Assembly: GCF_004134945.1 (NCBI RefSeq)
Contig: NZ_SBAP01000005.1
Coordinates: forward strand, 1-64,000
Direction of reading: 5' to 3'
DNA from: Fusobacterium_C necrophorum_A
Lineage (GTDB): Bacteria; Fusobacteriota; Fusobacteriia; Fusobacteriales; Fusobacteriaceae
DNA: 64,000 nucleotides
Positions 24,959-34,787 of this stretch are shown here, one piece after another (position 1 is the first letter of the stretch; each line of letters begins with the position of its first letter). Below the pieces are notes generated by a model. The model saw only the letters and a program-made list of their open reading frames with translations. It was not told where the DNA came from and made no database searches. Position numbers and translations under genes: made by a program.

Positions 24959-26143
24959 TTATTCACGACAAATTCCTTGTTCTTTTGCTACTTTTTCTAC
25001 TTCTTTCGCTACCGTTTCTGCAACTCTCGGATCAAAAGCTCCGGGAATAATATAGTCTTCTTTTAATTCTTCCTCCGAAATTAACTTTGCCAATCCGACA
25101 GCCGCTGCCATTTTCATTTCTTCCGTAATTTTTTTTGATTTTGCTCGTAAAGCTCCTTTAAAAAGTCCCGGAAAGACAAGAACATTGTTGATTTGATTCG
25201 GATAATCCGATCTTCCGCTTCCTACAATACGAGCCCCCGCTTTTTTTGCTTCCTCCGGCATAATTTCGGGAGTAGGGTTTGCCATAGCAAATACAATTGC
25301 ATCTCGGTTCATGGTTTTTATCATTTCCGGAGAAACAATTCCACCTACCGAAACTCCAATAAATACATCTGCCTCCTGAAGGGCATCTTTTAAATTTCCT
25401 GTTTGACAGGCATCATTGGTTCGAAACGCCAATTCTTTATGAATTTGGTTGTAATCCTCAGAGGTGTTTCGATTTAAAATTCCATCTATTCCAACCAATA
25501 ACATATTTTTTCCGGGAACTCCCAATTGTAAAATCAGTTTTGCAATGGAGCTTCCTGCTGCTCCAATTCCGTTGATGACCACTTTAATTTCTTCTACTTT
25601 TTTATGTAGCAGTTTAAGAGCATTGATGAGCCCTGCGACTACTACAATGGCTGTTCCGTGTTGATCATCATGAAAGACGGGAATATCCAATTCTTCTTTC
25701 AAGCGAGTTTCAATTTCCACACAACGAGGGGCAGAAATGTCTTCCAAATTGATTCCTCCAAAGCCGGGAGCAATTCTTTTGACAGTAGCGATAATTTCTT
25801 CTGTATCTTTTGTATCCAAGCAGATAGGAAAAGCATCCACTCCACCGAATTCTTTAAAAAGAACAGCCTTTCCTTCCATAACAGGAAGAGCTGCTTCCGG
25901 ACCAATATCTCCCAGTCCCAGTACGGCAGTCCCGTCTGTGACGACAGCCACCATATTTCCACGAGAAGTATAACGGTATACCTCCTCTTTTTTTTCTTGA
26001 ATTTTTCGACAAGGTTCTGCTACTCCGGGAGAGTAGGCCAAGCTTAAATCTTCACGATTTTTTACACTTACTTTTGAAATAACAGATAATTTTCCACGAT
26101 TTGCTTCATGTAACTTCAATGATTCTTCATAGACATTTGACAT
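24959..26143 (-). CDS. NAD(P)-dependent malic enzyme (short bacterial type)
   Basis: 394 residues, the short malic enzyme without the phosphotransacetylase-like tail. It oxidatively decarboxylates malate to pyruvate. Visible are the catalytic-tyrosine segment DLSLAYSPGVAEPC, the metal-binding INLEDISAPRCFEIE-like block (here ISAPRCVEIETRL), FHDDQHGTA and the nucleotide glycine motif INGIGAAGSSIAKL. AAAGGAG precedes the ATG. It lies downstream of lemA with a 16-base gap. Confidence 0.95.
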   Translation of the reverse strand: MSNVYEESLKLHEANRGKLSVISKVSVKNREDLSLAYSPGVAEPCRKIQEKKEEVYRYTSRGNMVAVVTDGTAVLGLGDIGPEAALPVMEGKAVLFKEFGGVDAFPICLDTKDTEEIIATVKRIAPGFGGINLEDISAPRCVEIETRLKEELDIPVFHDDQHGTAIVVVAGLINALKLLHKKVEEIKVVINGIGAAGSSIAKLILQLGVPGKNMLLVGIDGILNRNTSEDYNQIHKELAFRTNDACQTGNLKDALQEADVFIGVSVGGIVSPEMIKTMNRDAIVFAMANPTPEIMPEEAKKAGARIVGSGRSDYPNQINNVLVFPGLFKGALRAKSKKITEEMKMAAAVGLAKLISEEELKEDYIIPGAFDPRVAETVAKEVEKVAKEQGICRE

Positions 26144-26159
26144 AGTTAAAACTCTCCTT

Positions 26160-26711
26160 TTAAAAATTTACTTTTGGTGCTTCTTGCGCTCCTGTCGTTG
26201 CTTGAAATAAAGTTTCTTCCCCATAGTCGAAAAAAGCTGCGAAGAGACTTGCCGGAAATAATTGAATACTTTGATTGTATTTTGTCACGGTATCGTTATA
26301 AAATTGTCTGGCATAGGCAACTTTATCTTCCACTTCTTTCAGTTGCTCTTGTAGTTGTAAAAAATTGGTGTTGGCTTTCAAATCGGGATAGGCTTCCGAA
26401 ACTGCAAATAATTGACGAAGCACAGCTGTTAATTGATTATTTGCTTCCATTTTTTCCTCTACGGTTCCCGCAGCTATATATTGATTTCTTGCTGCAATGA
26501 CAGCTTCTAAAGTTCCTTTTTCATGAGTTGCATAGCCTTTGACGGTTTCTACTAAGTTAGGAATGAGATCAAATCTTCTTTGTAATTGTACGTCAATTTG
26601 ACTCCAAGCATTTTTAACTCGACTCAGTAAGATGACAAATTTATTTTTAAAAGAAATGGCTAGGAATCCAAGAAAAAGAATAAGACCTAAGATAATGATG
26701 ATGGCAGTCAT
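26160..26711 (-). CDS. lemA: LemA family protein
   Basis: 183 residues: one N-terminal membrane helix, then a helical bundle with the family segments NAWSQIDVQLQRRFDLIPNLVETVKGYA and AYPDLKANTNFLQLQEQL. LemA is membrane-anchored with the bulk in the cytoplasm or outside depending on topology; its biochemical role is unsettled. The C-terminal FYNDTVTKYNQSIQLFPASLFA is also typical. It is paired with the DUF2207 gene, a common arrangement. AAGGAGG precedes the ATG. Confidence 0.95.
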   Translation of the reverse strand: MTAIIIILGLILFLGFLAISFKNKFVILLSRVKNAWSQIDVQLQRRFDLIPNLVETVKGYATHEKGTLEAVIAARNQYIAAGTVEEKMEANNQLTAVLRQLFAVSEAYPDLKANTNFLQLQEQLKEVEDKVAYARQFYNDTVTKYNQSIQLFPASLFAAFFDYGEETLFQATTGAQEAPKVNF

Positions 26712-26744
26712 AAAATACCTCCTTAAGTAATTAAAAAATGTTTC

Positions 26745-28514
26745 TTAAAAAGCTCCGCCTCCGCCTCTGCTTCCTCCGCCTCCGGAAGAACCTCCGCTAA
26801 ATCCTCCCCCTCGTCCCATGCCGGAAGAAGAAGTGGATCTTGCAATAGACTGATAAGAGCGTTGATATGTTTTTTGAATCTGTTGTTGCAAGCTCGGTTG
26901 TTTGATATAGGAATGTAAACAAGGAGCATAATAGAAGGAATTCCCTCCTGCTGGAAAAGAAATATCTCCCTTTTCCAAAGCAAATTGATAGGCTTTCGCC
27001 ACCTTATCCGCCACACCTAAAACCAAAGCATAGACAAAATAGTGTTCCCATAGATAAATGGAAGTAATCTTAGCTTCTCGTAATAAGCTATAATCTTCCA
27101 AAAATCTTTTAAAAGCTTTCCATTTCTCTATGCTTTCCGCCGTCTTTGGATTTGGAAATTTCGAATTTAGAGTATAGGGAAATAAAAAAGCAAAAAGAAT
27201 CGGAATAAGAAATAAAAACTGTATTTGCTGAAAGAATACAAAGGAAGCAATACTCATCAACAAAAATAGAAAACAACACAAAACTCCCAAAATGATGAGA
27301 GGACTTTTGGAACTTCCGTAGCCTTTCGCAAAATATTCTCTTTTCACTAAACTATTCCAGCCTAGTATTCTTTGAGAAAGAGATTTTGAGAATTTTTGTT
27401 TTGCGATTTGAGATAAATTGACCCGTATTCCATCTCCCAACTGATGAAGATAAATTTCCACGATTTCTTGTTCATAAAGGGTTAGGGAAAGTTCATTTTT
27501 TTCAGGGGAAATTTTACGCAGTATTTGTTCTTTGCCCTGCACTTCCAATTGGAAATACTTTTTTCTCACCAAATCCATGATAGTTGCAAATATTTTCACA
27601 GAATCTTCGGTTTGAAATAAATTTCCCACAATTGCGGGACTGTCGTCTGTTGGAAGTTCTCGGAGATATTCCGGCAATTCTTGTGATATTTTTTTTGCCT
27701 TTCTCAGCACGAATCTTACGAAAATAAAATATACAGCAAGCAAGAAAGCTTCTATAGCAAAGGCAAAGTAGCCTTGTTTTTCCAATTTTTGAAACTTTTC
27801 CCGTTGAGCATTGGCTTCTTCCGCCCAAGCTTTTTCCTCTGCCAATAAACGTTCCTTTGCATCTTCTGGTACTCTCAAAGAGGTGGGAACTTGAGATAAG
27901 CCCTGTGGTCCGAATAAAATATGGGCTTCTATAAAATCTCCGGGATAATAATTATCAAGTTCATAAGATACTGTGTTAGCTTCCAGTTTGATATTTCCGG
28001 TTAAGGGACCATGACCATAGGCATGAATGGAATCTGAAGGAACACTGGTAGGCAAAGAAATTGTTATTCGAACTTTTTCAATGGGAACTTGCCAATTCTT
28101 TCCCACGAAAACCCGATTAAGTTCTGCAATATCTTGATATAACTTTGCCCCTCCTTCTAATTCATAGACAAAGGCAAATTTTCGAAGTCGGTTTTCTGTT
28201 TTGGCATAGACCTTAATATGATAAAGCTCATCTTCTTCTCTGATGTCCAAATGATTCTGAGGAATTTGCTGAAAATTCCCTTCTTCATCGGTAGCGTAGA
28301 CGGATAAGGCACGAAGGGGACCATTCCCCTTAGCATCTAAATCGAAAAGGACTCCATTGATTTCTCCAACACGATATGTGAGCTCTTCTCTCACCTTTAA
28401 ATTGGCATTTTCCTCCAGTTTTGCTTGGATGTCTAAATGTACGATTTCAAAATCAGCGGACAAAACAGCAAAATGGAAACAGATAAAAAGCAATAGAGAG
28501 ATTATTTTTTTCAT
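26745..28514 (-). CDS. DUF2207 domain membrane protein with glycine-rich tail
   Basis: 589 residues: signal peptide (1-20), an extracytoplasmic DUF2207 beta-rich domain (to about 240), one TM at ~250-270, a cytoplasmic domain, two further hydrophobic segments at ~405-450, and a C-terminal tail from about 560 made of Gly/Ser/Arg repeats ending in Gly-Gly-Ala-Phe. DUF2207 proteins commonly accompany LemA and end in such glycine-rich tails; no biochemical function is established. The low-complexity tail may mediate membrane or surface interactions. AAAGGAG precedes the ATG. Confidence 0.9.
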   Translation of the reverse strand: MKKIISLLLFICFHFAVLSADFEIVHLDIQAKLEENANLKVREELTYRVGEINGVLFDLDAKGNGPLRALSVYATDEEGNFQQIPQNHLDIREEDELYHIKVYAKTENRLRKFAFVYELEGGAKLYQDIAELNRVFVGKNWQVPIEKVRITISLPTSVPSDSIHAYGHGPLTGNIKLEANTVSYELDNYYPGDFIEAHILFGPQGLSQVPTSLRVPEDAKERLLAEEKAWAEEANAQREKFQKLEKQGYFAFAIEAFLLAVYFIFVRFVLRKAKKISQELPEYLRELPTDDSPAIVGNLFQTEDSVKIFATIMDLVRKKYFQLEVQGKEQILRKISPEKNELSLTLYEQEIVEIYLHQLGDGIRVNLSQIAKQKFSKSLSQRILGWNSLVKREYFAKGYGSSKSPLIILGVLCCFLFLLMSIASFVFFQQIQFLFLIPILFAFLFPYTLNSKFPNPKTAESIEKWKAFKRFLEDYSLLREAKITSIYLWEHYFVYALVLGVADKVAKAYQFALEKGDISFPAGGNSFYYAPCLHSYIKQPSLQQQIQKTYQRSYQSIARSTSSSGMGRGGGFSGGSSGGGGSRGGGGAF

Positions 28515-28531
28515 GCTAACTCCTTTATCTT

Positions 28532-30019
28532 TTAGAAGTAAAGTGCTTCGTATTTTTCTTTTAAGTATTGAATATAATAGCTTGGATTTAAGTCTTCCCC
28601 TGTGATTTCTCGAATTAGCTCCGTAGTTGTTTTACATTTTCCATATTGATGAATGTTTTCTCCCAACCAAAGACGAATTTTTTGGATCGTTTCTTGGGAA
28701 TACTCTGTTAAATCCAAGTCTTGTTTCATACTATGAAAGAGTTGAGATGCATAGACATTCCCTAGGGCATAAGATGGAAAGTATCCAATTAAACCGGCAA
28801 ACCAATGGACATCTTGCAAAACTCCCTCCTGATTATTGGAGACTTCCACTCCCAAATACTCTTTCATTTTTTCCTTCCAAGCTTTTGGCAATTCTTTGAC
28901 GGAAAGGGTTCCCTCTATTAAGGATTTTTCAAGTTCATAACGTAGCATAATATGGAGACAATAGGTCAATTCGTCCGCTTCCGTTCGTATGAAGGAAGCT
29001 TCCACCTGATTGATTGCTTCATAGAATTCTTCTAAGGAAATATGTTTTAGAGCAGGAAATTTTTTTTGTAATTGAGGATATAGTTCTTTCCAAAATGCTA
29101 AACTTCTTCCTATGACATTTTCCCAAAAACGAGATTGGGATTCATGCAAGCCCATGCTGCCTCCGGATCCCAGTAGGCTAGAAAGAAGTTCTTCCCCAAT
29201 TTGTTGCTCATAGAGAGCATGTCCTGTTTCATGAATGGTACTGAAAATAGAAGAAAAAGGTAAATGTTCTATATATTTTGTCGTAATTCTCACATCTTTT
29301 TTATTGATATTCAGAGTGAAAGGATGTTCACTTTCTGCTAAAATTCCTCGTTCAAAATCAAAGCCTAAATACTCTGCAAGAAAGCAACAAAATTGCTTTT
29401 GGGTTTCTTTCGGAACAGGAGCTGTCAGAAAAGAGAAATGTTTCTTTTTTGTTTTTTGAATATTATGGAGAAGAGGAACAATTTCTGCTTTCAAGCTTGC
29501 AAAGAAGACGTCTAATTTTTCACAGGTCATTCCTTTCTCGTAATCTCGCAGCAATACATCATAAAGAGTTTTTTCCTCTTTTCGTAAATAGTTTGCAAAT
29601 TTGCGATTATAATCAAAGATTTTTGTCAAATTTCCTTCTACAAGACTAAAATCATTTTTTTGTTTGGCCTCTTCCCAGACTCCTTGATTTTTAGCACATA
29701 ATTCTGCATAATCTCGATATTCCTCTGCAGGAATTTTTTTCATCTTTTCTATTTCTTCTGCAACCTCTTCCAACTCTTTTTGTAATAGCAAATCGAAGGT
29801 ACTTTTCTCTTCTAACAACTCGTTTACCAGAGTTTGAAACGCTTCAGAAGTGCTTAACTCATAATCTTTCATACTCATATAGGCTAAGACTTCAGATAGA
29901 TATTCTTGCCCTTGTTTGGGAGCTAGGGTCTCCAATTCCCATTGCAATACTTCTATGGTAGCTAAAAGATATTTTTTTTCTTTGATATATGTTTTGAATG
30001 TTTGAATTTTGTCTTTCAT
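28532..30019 (-). CDS. M32 family metallocarboxypeptidase
   Basis: 495 residues, the usual length of M32 (Taq/Pfu carboxypeptidase) enzymes. The zinc motif is H263-E264-T-G-H267 (TIHETGHALYEQQ), and the family's HPFT (near 232) and DVRITT (242-247) motifs are present, followed by ESQSRFWENVIGRS with the third zinc ligand. It removes C-terminal residues from peptides in the cytoplasm. AGGAGG precedes the ATG. It is the first gene of a block that continues to DUF2207, lemA and malic enzyme. Confidence 0.96.
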   Translation of the reverse strand: MKDKIQTFKTYIKEKKYLLATIEVLQWELETLAPKQGQEYLSEVLAYMSMKDYELSTSEAFQTLVNELLEEKSTFDLLLQKELEEVAEEIEKMKKIPAEEYRDYAELCAKNQGVWEEAKQKNDFSLVEGNLTKIFDYNRKFANYLRKEEKTLYDVLLRDYEKGMTCEKLDVFFASLKAEIVPLLHNIQKTKKKHFSFLTAPVPKETQKQFCCFLAEYLGFDFERGILAESEHPFTLNINKKDVRITTKYIEHLPFSSIFSTIHETGHALYEQQIGEELLSSLLGSGGSMGLHESQSRFWENVIGRSLAFWKELYPQLQKKFPALKHISLEEFYEAINQVEASFIRTEADELTYCLHIMLRYELEKSLIEGTLSVKELPKAWKEKMKEYLGVEVSNNQEGVLQDVHWFAGLIGYFPSYALGNVYASQLFHSMKQDLDLTEYSQETIQKIRLWLGENIHQYGKCKTTTELIREITGEDLNPSYYIQYLKEKYEALYF

Positions 30020-30049
30020 GAAATTTCCTCCTATCCGGATAATAGAGAA

Positions 30050-30084
30050 AAAGGAACTTCTGCTTTCGAGAAGAGAGTTCCTTT
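30050..30084 (-). terminator. proS terminator
   Basis: On the minus strand AAAGGAACT and AGTTCCTTT (30076-30084 and 30050-30058) form a 9-bp stem with a 17-base loop, followed by a T-rich tract, five bases after the proS stop codon. Confidence 0.8.
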
Positions 30085-30089
30085 CTTGT

Positions 30090-31799
30090 TTAGTATCGTG
30101 TTTGCAATTCTTTTATCGTAGGAATTACTTCATCTGCAGAAACTTCTAAGGTTTCTCCGGTTTTTCGAATTTTTAACTCCACAATGTTTTCTGCTGCTTT
30201 TTTTCCACAGATGATTTTAAATGGAAAACCAATTAAATCTGCATCTTTGAATTTAAATCCAGGTCTTTCATCCCTATCATCTATCATGGCATCTAAGTGC
30301 TCTTTGTTTAAGTTTTCATAAATTTCTTCTGCCAATTTCATTTGTTCTGTGTTTTTAATATTGGCAGGAATCACGTCCACCAGGTAAGGAGCAATGGCTA
30401 CCGGCCAAATAATTCCATTCTCGTCATAGTTTTGTTCAATCGCAGCTGCCATAGTTCTTCCTACTCCGATTCCATAGCAACCCATCAGCATAATTTTGGA
30501 CTCTCCTTTTTCATCCAAGTAGCTTGCTCCCAAAGCTTTAGAATATTTGTCTCCAAGCTTAAAAATATGTCCACATTCGATTCCACGGGCACTGTGCAAT
30601 TTTCCATTTGATTTTGGACAATCTTCTCCCGCTTTTACCAGGCGAATGTCTTTTATCATGTCGGCTGTATAATCTCTTCCATAGTTTGCATTGATATAGT
30701 GAGAGTCTTTTTGGTTTCCTCCTAGAATATGGTTCGATACTCCTAAGACGGTAGGATCCACTATCAAAGTGAAATTTTTATTTTGAAGTCCATAAGGACC
30801 GATATATCCTTTTGTGAAACCTAAGACTTCTATTTCTTCATCACTTGCCAAATCAATTGCAACCGCATCCAAGGCATTTTTCAATTTAACTTCATTGACT
30901 TCAAAATCTCCTCGAATCAGTACCATCGCAAACCGGTCTCTTCCTAAATCTTTGTACATCATCGCTTTGACCGTTTTATGTTTCGGAACTTTTAAAAAGT
31001 TCGATAGATCTTCGATCGTAGAAATATTCGGTGTAGAAACCAAACGAATTTCTTTTTCTTCTTCTTTTGGAGGATTTTCAACTTTACTCACGGCTGTTTC
31101 TATATTCGCAGCATAGGAGCATCCGTCAGAATAAATAATTTCATCTTCTCCTGATTCTGCCAACACATGAAATTCTTGAGATCCGCTTCCTCCAATGGCT
31201 CCCGAGTCCGCTTCTACCGGTCTGAATTTTAAACCGCATCTTTCAAAAATTCGGGTATAGGTATTTTTCATATTTTCAAATTCTTCGTCCAAGGATTCTT
31301 GAGAAGTATGAAAGGAGTAAGCATCTTTCATGATGAACTCTCGAGATCTCATCAACCCGAATCGAGGTCTTCTTTCATCTCGGACTTTGGTTTGGATGTG
31401 ATACAAGTTTATGGGCAAAGATTTGTAAGAAGAAATGTCATTTCTGACAATGTCTGTAATGACTTCTTCATTCGTCGGTCCTAATACAAAATCTCGTTGA
31501 TGCCTGTCCTTTAATCGAACCATTTCTTCTCCCATGACATTCCATCTTCCACTTTCCCGCCAAAGTTCCGCCGGTTGTAACACGGGCATCAGCAATTCTT
31601 GAGAACCGGCTCTATCCATTTCCTCTCGAATAATATTTTCCACTTTTTTTAGAGTTCGAAATCCCAAAGGCAGATAGGTATATAATCCACTTGCCAGTTT
31701 TTTAATCATTCCAGCTCGTAGCAGTAATTGATGACTGATAATTTCTGCTTCTTTTGGGGTTTCTTTTAGCGTTTTGATATACGCTTTACTAAATCTCAT
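30090..31799 (-). CDS. proS: Prolyl-tRNA synthetase
   Basis: 569 residues from the ATG at 31799, which has GGAGG upstream; the frame is open to 31871 but without support. Class II motifs are visible: motif 2 region TKVRDERRPRFGLMRSREFIMKD, the GGSGSQEFHVLAESGEDEI insertion border, motif 3 YGIGVGRTMAAAIEQ and the C-terminal anticodon domain. The insertion domain between motifs 2 and 3 (editing of Ala-tRNA) is present, so it is the long bacterial form. Confidence 0.97.
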   Translation of the reverse strand: MRFSKAYIKTLKETPKEAEIISHQLLLRAGMIKKLASGLYTYLPLGFRTLKKVENIIREEMDRAGSQELLMPVLQPAELWRESGRWNVMGEEMVRLKDRHQRDFVLGPTNEEVITDIVRNDISSYKSLPINLYHIQTKVRDERRPRFGLMRSREFIMKDAYSFHTSQESLDEEFENMKNTYTRIFERCGLKFRPVEADSGAIGGSGSQEFHVLAESGEDEIIYSDGCSYAANIETAVSKVENPPKEEEKEIRLVSTPNISTIEDLSNFLKVPKHKTVKAMMYKDLGRDRFAMVLIRGDFEVNEVKLKNALDAVAIDLASDEEIEVLGFTKGYIGPYGLQNKNFTLIVDPTVLGVSNHILGGNQKDSHYINANYGRDYTADMIKDIRLVKAGEDCPKSNGKLHSARGIECGHIFKLGDKYSKALGASYLDEKGESKIMLMGCYGIGVGRTMAAAIEQNYDENGIIWPVAIAPYLVDVIPANIKNTEQMKLAEEIYENLNKEHLDAMIDDRDERPGFKFKDADLIGFPFKIICGKKAAENIVELKIRKTGETLEVSADEVIPTIKELQTRY

Positions 31800-31854
31800 T
31801 TTACTTTTTCCTCCATATTTTTCAATTTTTTCCATCTCTATTTTATCACAGTTT

Positions 31855-33897
31855 TTAATCTTTTTGAACACTGTCTTTAAACTTTTGAAAAATATCTTCT
31901 TTCAAAGCGGGAAGTAAAATCTTTCCTTGATATTTTCGTAAATATGCCATACATTCGTCTCGAACCAATTTGATTGTTTTGACATCATGCAATAAATTGA
32001 TAAATCGTAAATCAGAGAATCCGCTTTGGCGCAGACCGAAAATTTCTCCGGCATTTCTCATTTTTAAATCTTCTTCTGCGATCACAAAACCGTCTTGTGT
32101 CGCTTCCATGATTTTTATTCTCTGTTTGGAGCTTTCATTTTGCGTCTTGGAAATTAAAAAACAAAAAGAAGCACTGTTTCCTCGCCCTACTCTCCCTCGT
32201 AGCTGATGAAGAGCGGAAAGTCCAAATCGTTCGGCATTCAGTATGGTCATAATGACAGCATTGGGAACATCAATTCCCACTTCAATCACAGTCGTGGATA
32301 CTAGAATATCGATTTCTTTTTGCTGAAATTGCCGCATAATTTCCTCTTTTTCCATACTTTTCATTCGTCCATGCAAAATAGAAATTTTATAGTCGGAAAG
32401 TTTTTCTTTGATTTTTTTCTCCACTTCCAAAATGGAGTGTAAGACTAGTTTATCACTTTCCTCAATGAGAGGAGCTACAAAGTAAGCCTGCCTCCCTTGC
32501 TGCAATTGCTTTCGAATAAAAGAATACATTTTCTCCATTTCTTCCTCGGAAGCAATCCATTTTGTCTTGATAGGACTTCTTCCGGGAGGAAGTTCGTCTA
32601 AAATAGAAACGTCCAAATCTCCATAGATACTAAGAGCCAAAGAACGAGGAATCGGGGTTGCCGTCATCACGAGTAAATTGGTTAAAATCCCTTTTTCACG
32701 CAATTTTTGACGTTGTAAAACTCCGAAACGATGTTGTTCATCAATGACAATGAAACCAAGTTGATGAAAACTCACTTCTTCTTCCAATAAGGCATGCGTT
32801 CCAATCAATAAGTCAATCTTTCCCTCTCCTAATGCAGTTAGCAATTCGTTTCTCTTTTTGCCGCGAATACTTCCCGTTAAAAGTTCTACACGTAAGCCCA
32901 ACTCTTTCATTTTAGAAGAAGCTCCCAAATAGTGTTGGGTCGCTAAAATTTCTGTGGGAGCCATGAAAGCTCCTTGATAACCATTTTCTATCATATATAA
33001 CAAAAGAATCATAGCCACGATTGTCTTTCCACTTCCCACATCTCCTTGAACAAGACGGTTTACAATTCTTCCTTGCTCCAAATCTTTATAAATTTCTGTA
33101 ATTACTTTTTTTTGAGCCCTTGTCAATGGAAAAGGAAGAGAATCCAGATATTGTCTCACAAGAGTTTTCTCTCCTTTTAAATGATAGAGCGGGGATGAGA
33201 GAGAATCTGTTAAAAAACGATTTTTTAAAATTCCCATTTCGATGATCAGAAGTTCTTCAATGGCAAAACGTCTTTTTGCCTCCTCCAATGCTTTTTCAGA
33301 ACTTGGAAAATGGATTTCCCAGAGGGCTTGTTTTCTTTCCAAAATCTTATATTTTTGACAGAGTTCTTCCGGAATATTTTCAGCAAGGGAACTTTCTGTA
33401 AGAGATAAAACTTCCCGCATATATTTTCGAAAACGATTTTGAGAAAGATTTTTATGGGTACTATAAATGGGCAAAATTTCTCCTTGCATTTTTTGTCCTT
33501 TTGAAAGTTTGAATTCAGGATTTGTCATTTGAAAAGTCCCCATACTACGTTTGATGGTTCCGATAAAAATATATTCTTCCTGTAATTTTAGAGATTTTTG
33601 AAGATAGGGCATACCAAACCAAAGAATTTCGATAAGACCGCTTCCATCACTGGCAGTTGCCTTTGTCATTCTTTTTCCGCTTCTGGTAGGAGTGGTGTAT
33701 ACATGTAACAGTTTTGCATGAAGAACCACGTACTCTTCCTGATGTAGTTCTGCAATCGTCTTAAGATTGGAACGATTGTCATAGGCTCTTGGAAAAAAAT
33801 AAAGGAGGTCATGAACTGTCACAATTCCTAAAGTTTTTAGACCTTTATATTTCTTAGGGTCCAATCCTTGATACAGAGCAGAATGATATTGTTCCAT
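31855..33897 (-). CDS. recG: ATP-dependent DNA helicase RecG
   Basis: 680 residues. N-terminal OB/wedge region for branched DNA, then helicase domains with Walker A GDVGSGKT (285-292) and DEQH (386-389), TATPIPRSLAL, and the C-terminal QLRGRVGRG motif. RecG remodels stalled forks and recombination branches. AAAGGAGG precedes the ATG. It lies between yebC (upstream, 29-base gap) and proS. Confidence 0.97.
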   Translation of the reverse strand: MEQYHSALYQGLDPKKYKGLKTLGIVTVHDLLYFFPRAYDNRSNLKTIAELHQEEYVVLHAKLLHVYTTPTRSGKRMTKATASDGSGLIEILWFGMPYLQKSLKLQEEYIFIGTIKRSMGTFQMTNPEFKLSKGQKMQGEILPIYSTHKNLSQNRFRKYMREVLSLTESSLAENIPEELCQKYKILERKQALWEIHFPSSEKALEEAKRRFAIEELLIIEMGILKNRFLTDSLSSPLYHLKGEKTLVRQYLDSLPFPLTRAQKKVITEIYKDLEQGRIVNRLVQGDVGSGKTIVAMILLLYMIENGYQGAFMAPTEILATQHYLGASSKMKELGLRVELLTGSIRGKKRNELLTALGEGKIDLLIGTHALLEEEVSFHQLGFIVIDEQHRFGVLQRQKLREKGILTNLLVMTATPIPRSLALSIYGDLDVSILDELPPGRSPIKTKWIASEEEMEKMYSFIRKQLQQGRQAYFVAPLIEESDKLVLHSILEVEKKIKEKLSDYKISILHGRMKSMEKEEIMRQFQQKEIDILVSTTVIEVGIDVPNAVIMTILNAERFGLSALHQLRGRVGRGNSASFCFLISKTQNESSKQRIKIMEATQDGFVIAEEDLKMRNAGEIFGLRQSGFSDLRFINLLHDVKTIKLVRDECMAYLRKYQGKILLPALKEDIFQKFKDSVQKD

Positions 33898-33926
33898 AAA
33901 AACCTCCTTTGCTTTTTATTTTATTG

Positions 33927-34688
33927 TCATTTTATGCTTTCATCTAATTGCTTTAATAATTCTTCTGGAATATCAAAATTAGAATACACTTCTTGTACAT
34001 CATCCAAATCGTCTAAAGAATCAAATAATAGCATTACTTTTTTTGCTGTTTCCAAATCCGTGATTTCTACTTTATTATCCGGTATCATAGAGATTTCAGC
34101 TTCCGTATACGTATATCCGGCTGCTTTTAAGTTTTCTGCAACAGTCTGTAATTGAGTATAATCCGTCACCACTTCAAAACTATCTCCTTCATCGGTAACA
34201 TCTTCCGCTCCTGCTTCCAAGGCAGCCATCATAAATTCATCCAAGTCCAATCCTTCTGAAGCCACTTCAATGATTCCTAATTTTTTAAACATCCAAGAGA
34301 CAGCCCCGTCAGCTCCTAAGTTTCCACCTTTTCTTGAAAAGACGGTTCTTACTTCGGAAGCGGAACGATTTTTATTGTCTGTCACTACATCGACGATAAA
34401 GGCAGTTCCTGCAGGTCCATATCCTTCATATCGAATTTCTGTAAAATCAACACCTTCTAATTCTCCGGTTCCTTTTTTTATGGCCCTTTCTAAAATATCT
34501 TTTGGCATGTTTCCAGCTTTTGCTTTTTCAATTGCCAAACGTAATCTCGGATTGAAGCTGGGGTCTCCCCCTCCTTCTTTTGCAGCAATAGTCAATTCTC
34601 TTCCGAATTTTGTAAACAACTTAGCTCTTTTTCTATCTTGAGCTCCTTTTCTATGTTGGATATTATTCCACTTACTATGTCCTGACAC
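33927..34688 (-). CDS. yebC: YebC/PmpR family DNA-binding/translation factor
   Basis: 253 residues starting MSGHSKWNNIQHRKGAQD, the invariant start of the YebC/TACO1 family. Family members have been described as transcriptional regulators and more recently as factors helping ribosomes at proline stretches. GFD..E tail ends DIPEELLKQLDESIK. It is the first gene of the yebC-recG pair and has its own promoter upstream on the minus strand. Confidence 0.96.
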   Translation of the reverse strand: MSGHSKWNNIQHRKGAQDRKRAKLFTKFGRELTIAAKEGGGDPSFNPRLRLAIEKAKAGNMPKDILERAIKKGTGELEGVDFTEIRYEGYGPAGTAFIVDVVTDNKNRSASEVRTVFSRKGGNLGADGAVSWMFKKLGIIEVASEGLDLDEFMMAALEAGAEDVTDEGDSFEVVTDYTQLQTVAENLKAAGYTYTEAEISMIPDNKVEITDLETAKKVMLLFDSLDDLDDVQEVYSNFDIPEELLKQLDESIK

Positions 34689-34724
34689 AATAGCCTCCTT
34701 ACACTTTTCAAAAATCTACTCAAA

Positions 34725-34753
34725 ATTTTAACATATTTTTCTTTCGAATGCAA
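34725..34753 (-). promoter_or_regulatory. Promoter of yebC-recG
   Basis: On the minus strand TTGCAT (34753-34748), 17-base spacer, TAAAAT (34730-34725), about 35 bases before the yebC ATG. Confidence 0.6.
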
Positions 34754-34787
34754 ATAAATAGATAAATACTTCGACCGAAACTAAAGA

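Noticed and set aside
26745..26850. Gly/Ser repeat coding region as a DNA repeat element
   Set aside because: It is in frame and part of the DUF2207 gene; such tails are normal for the family.
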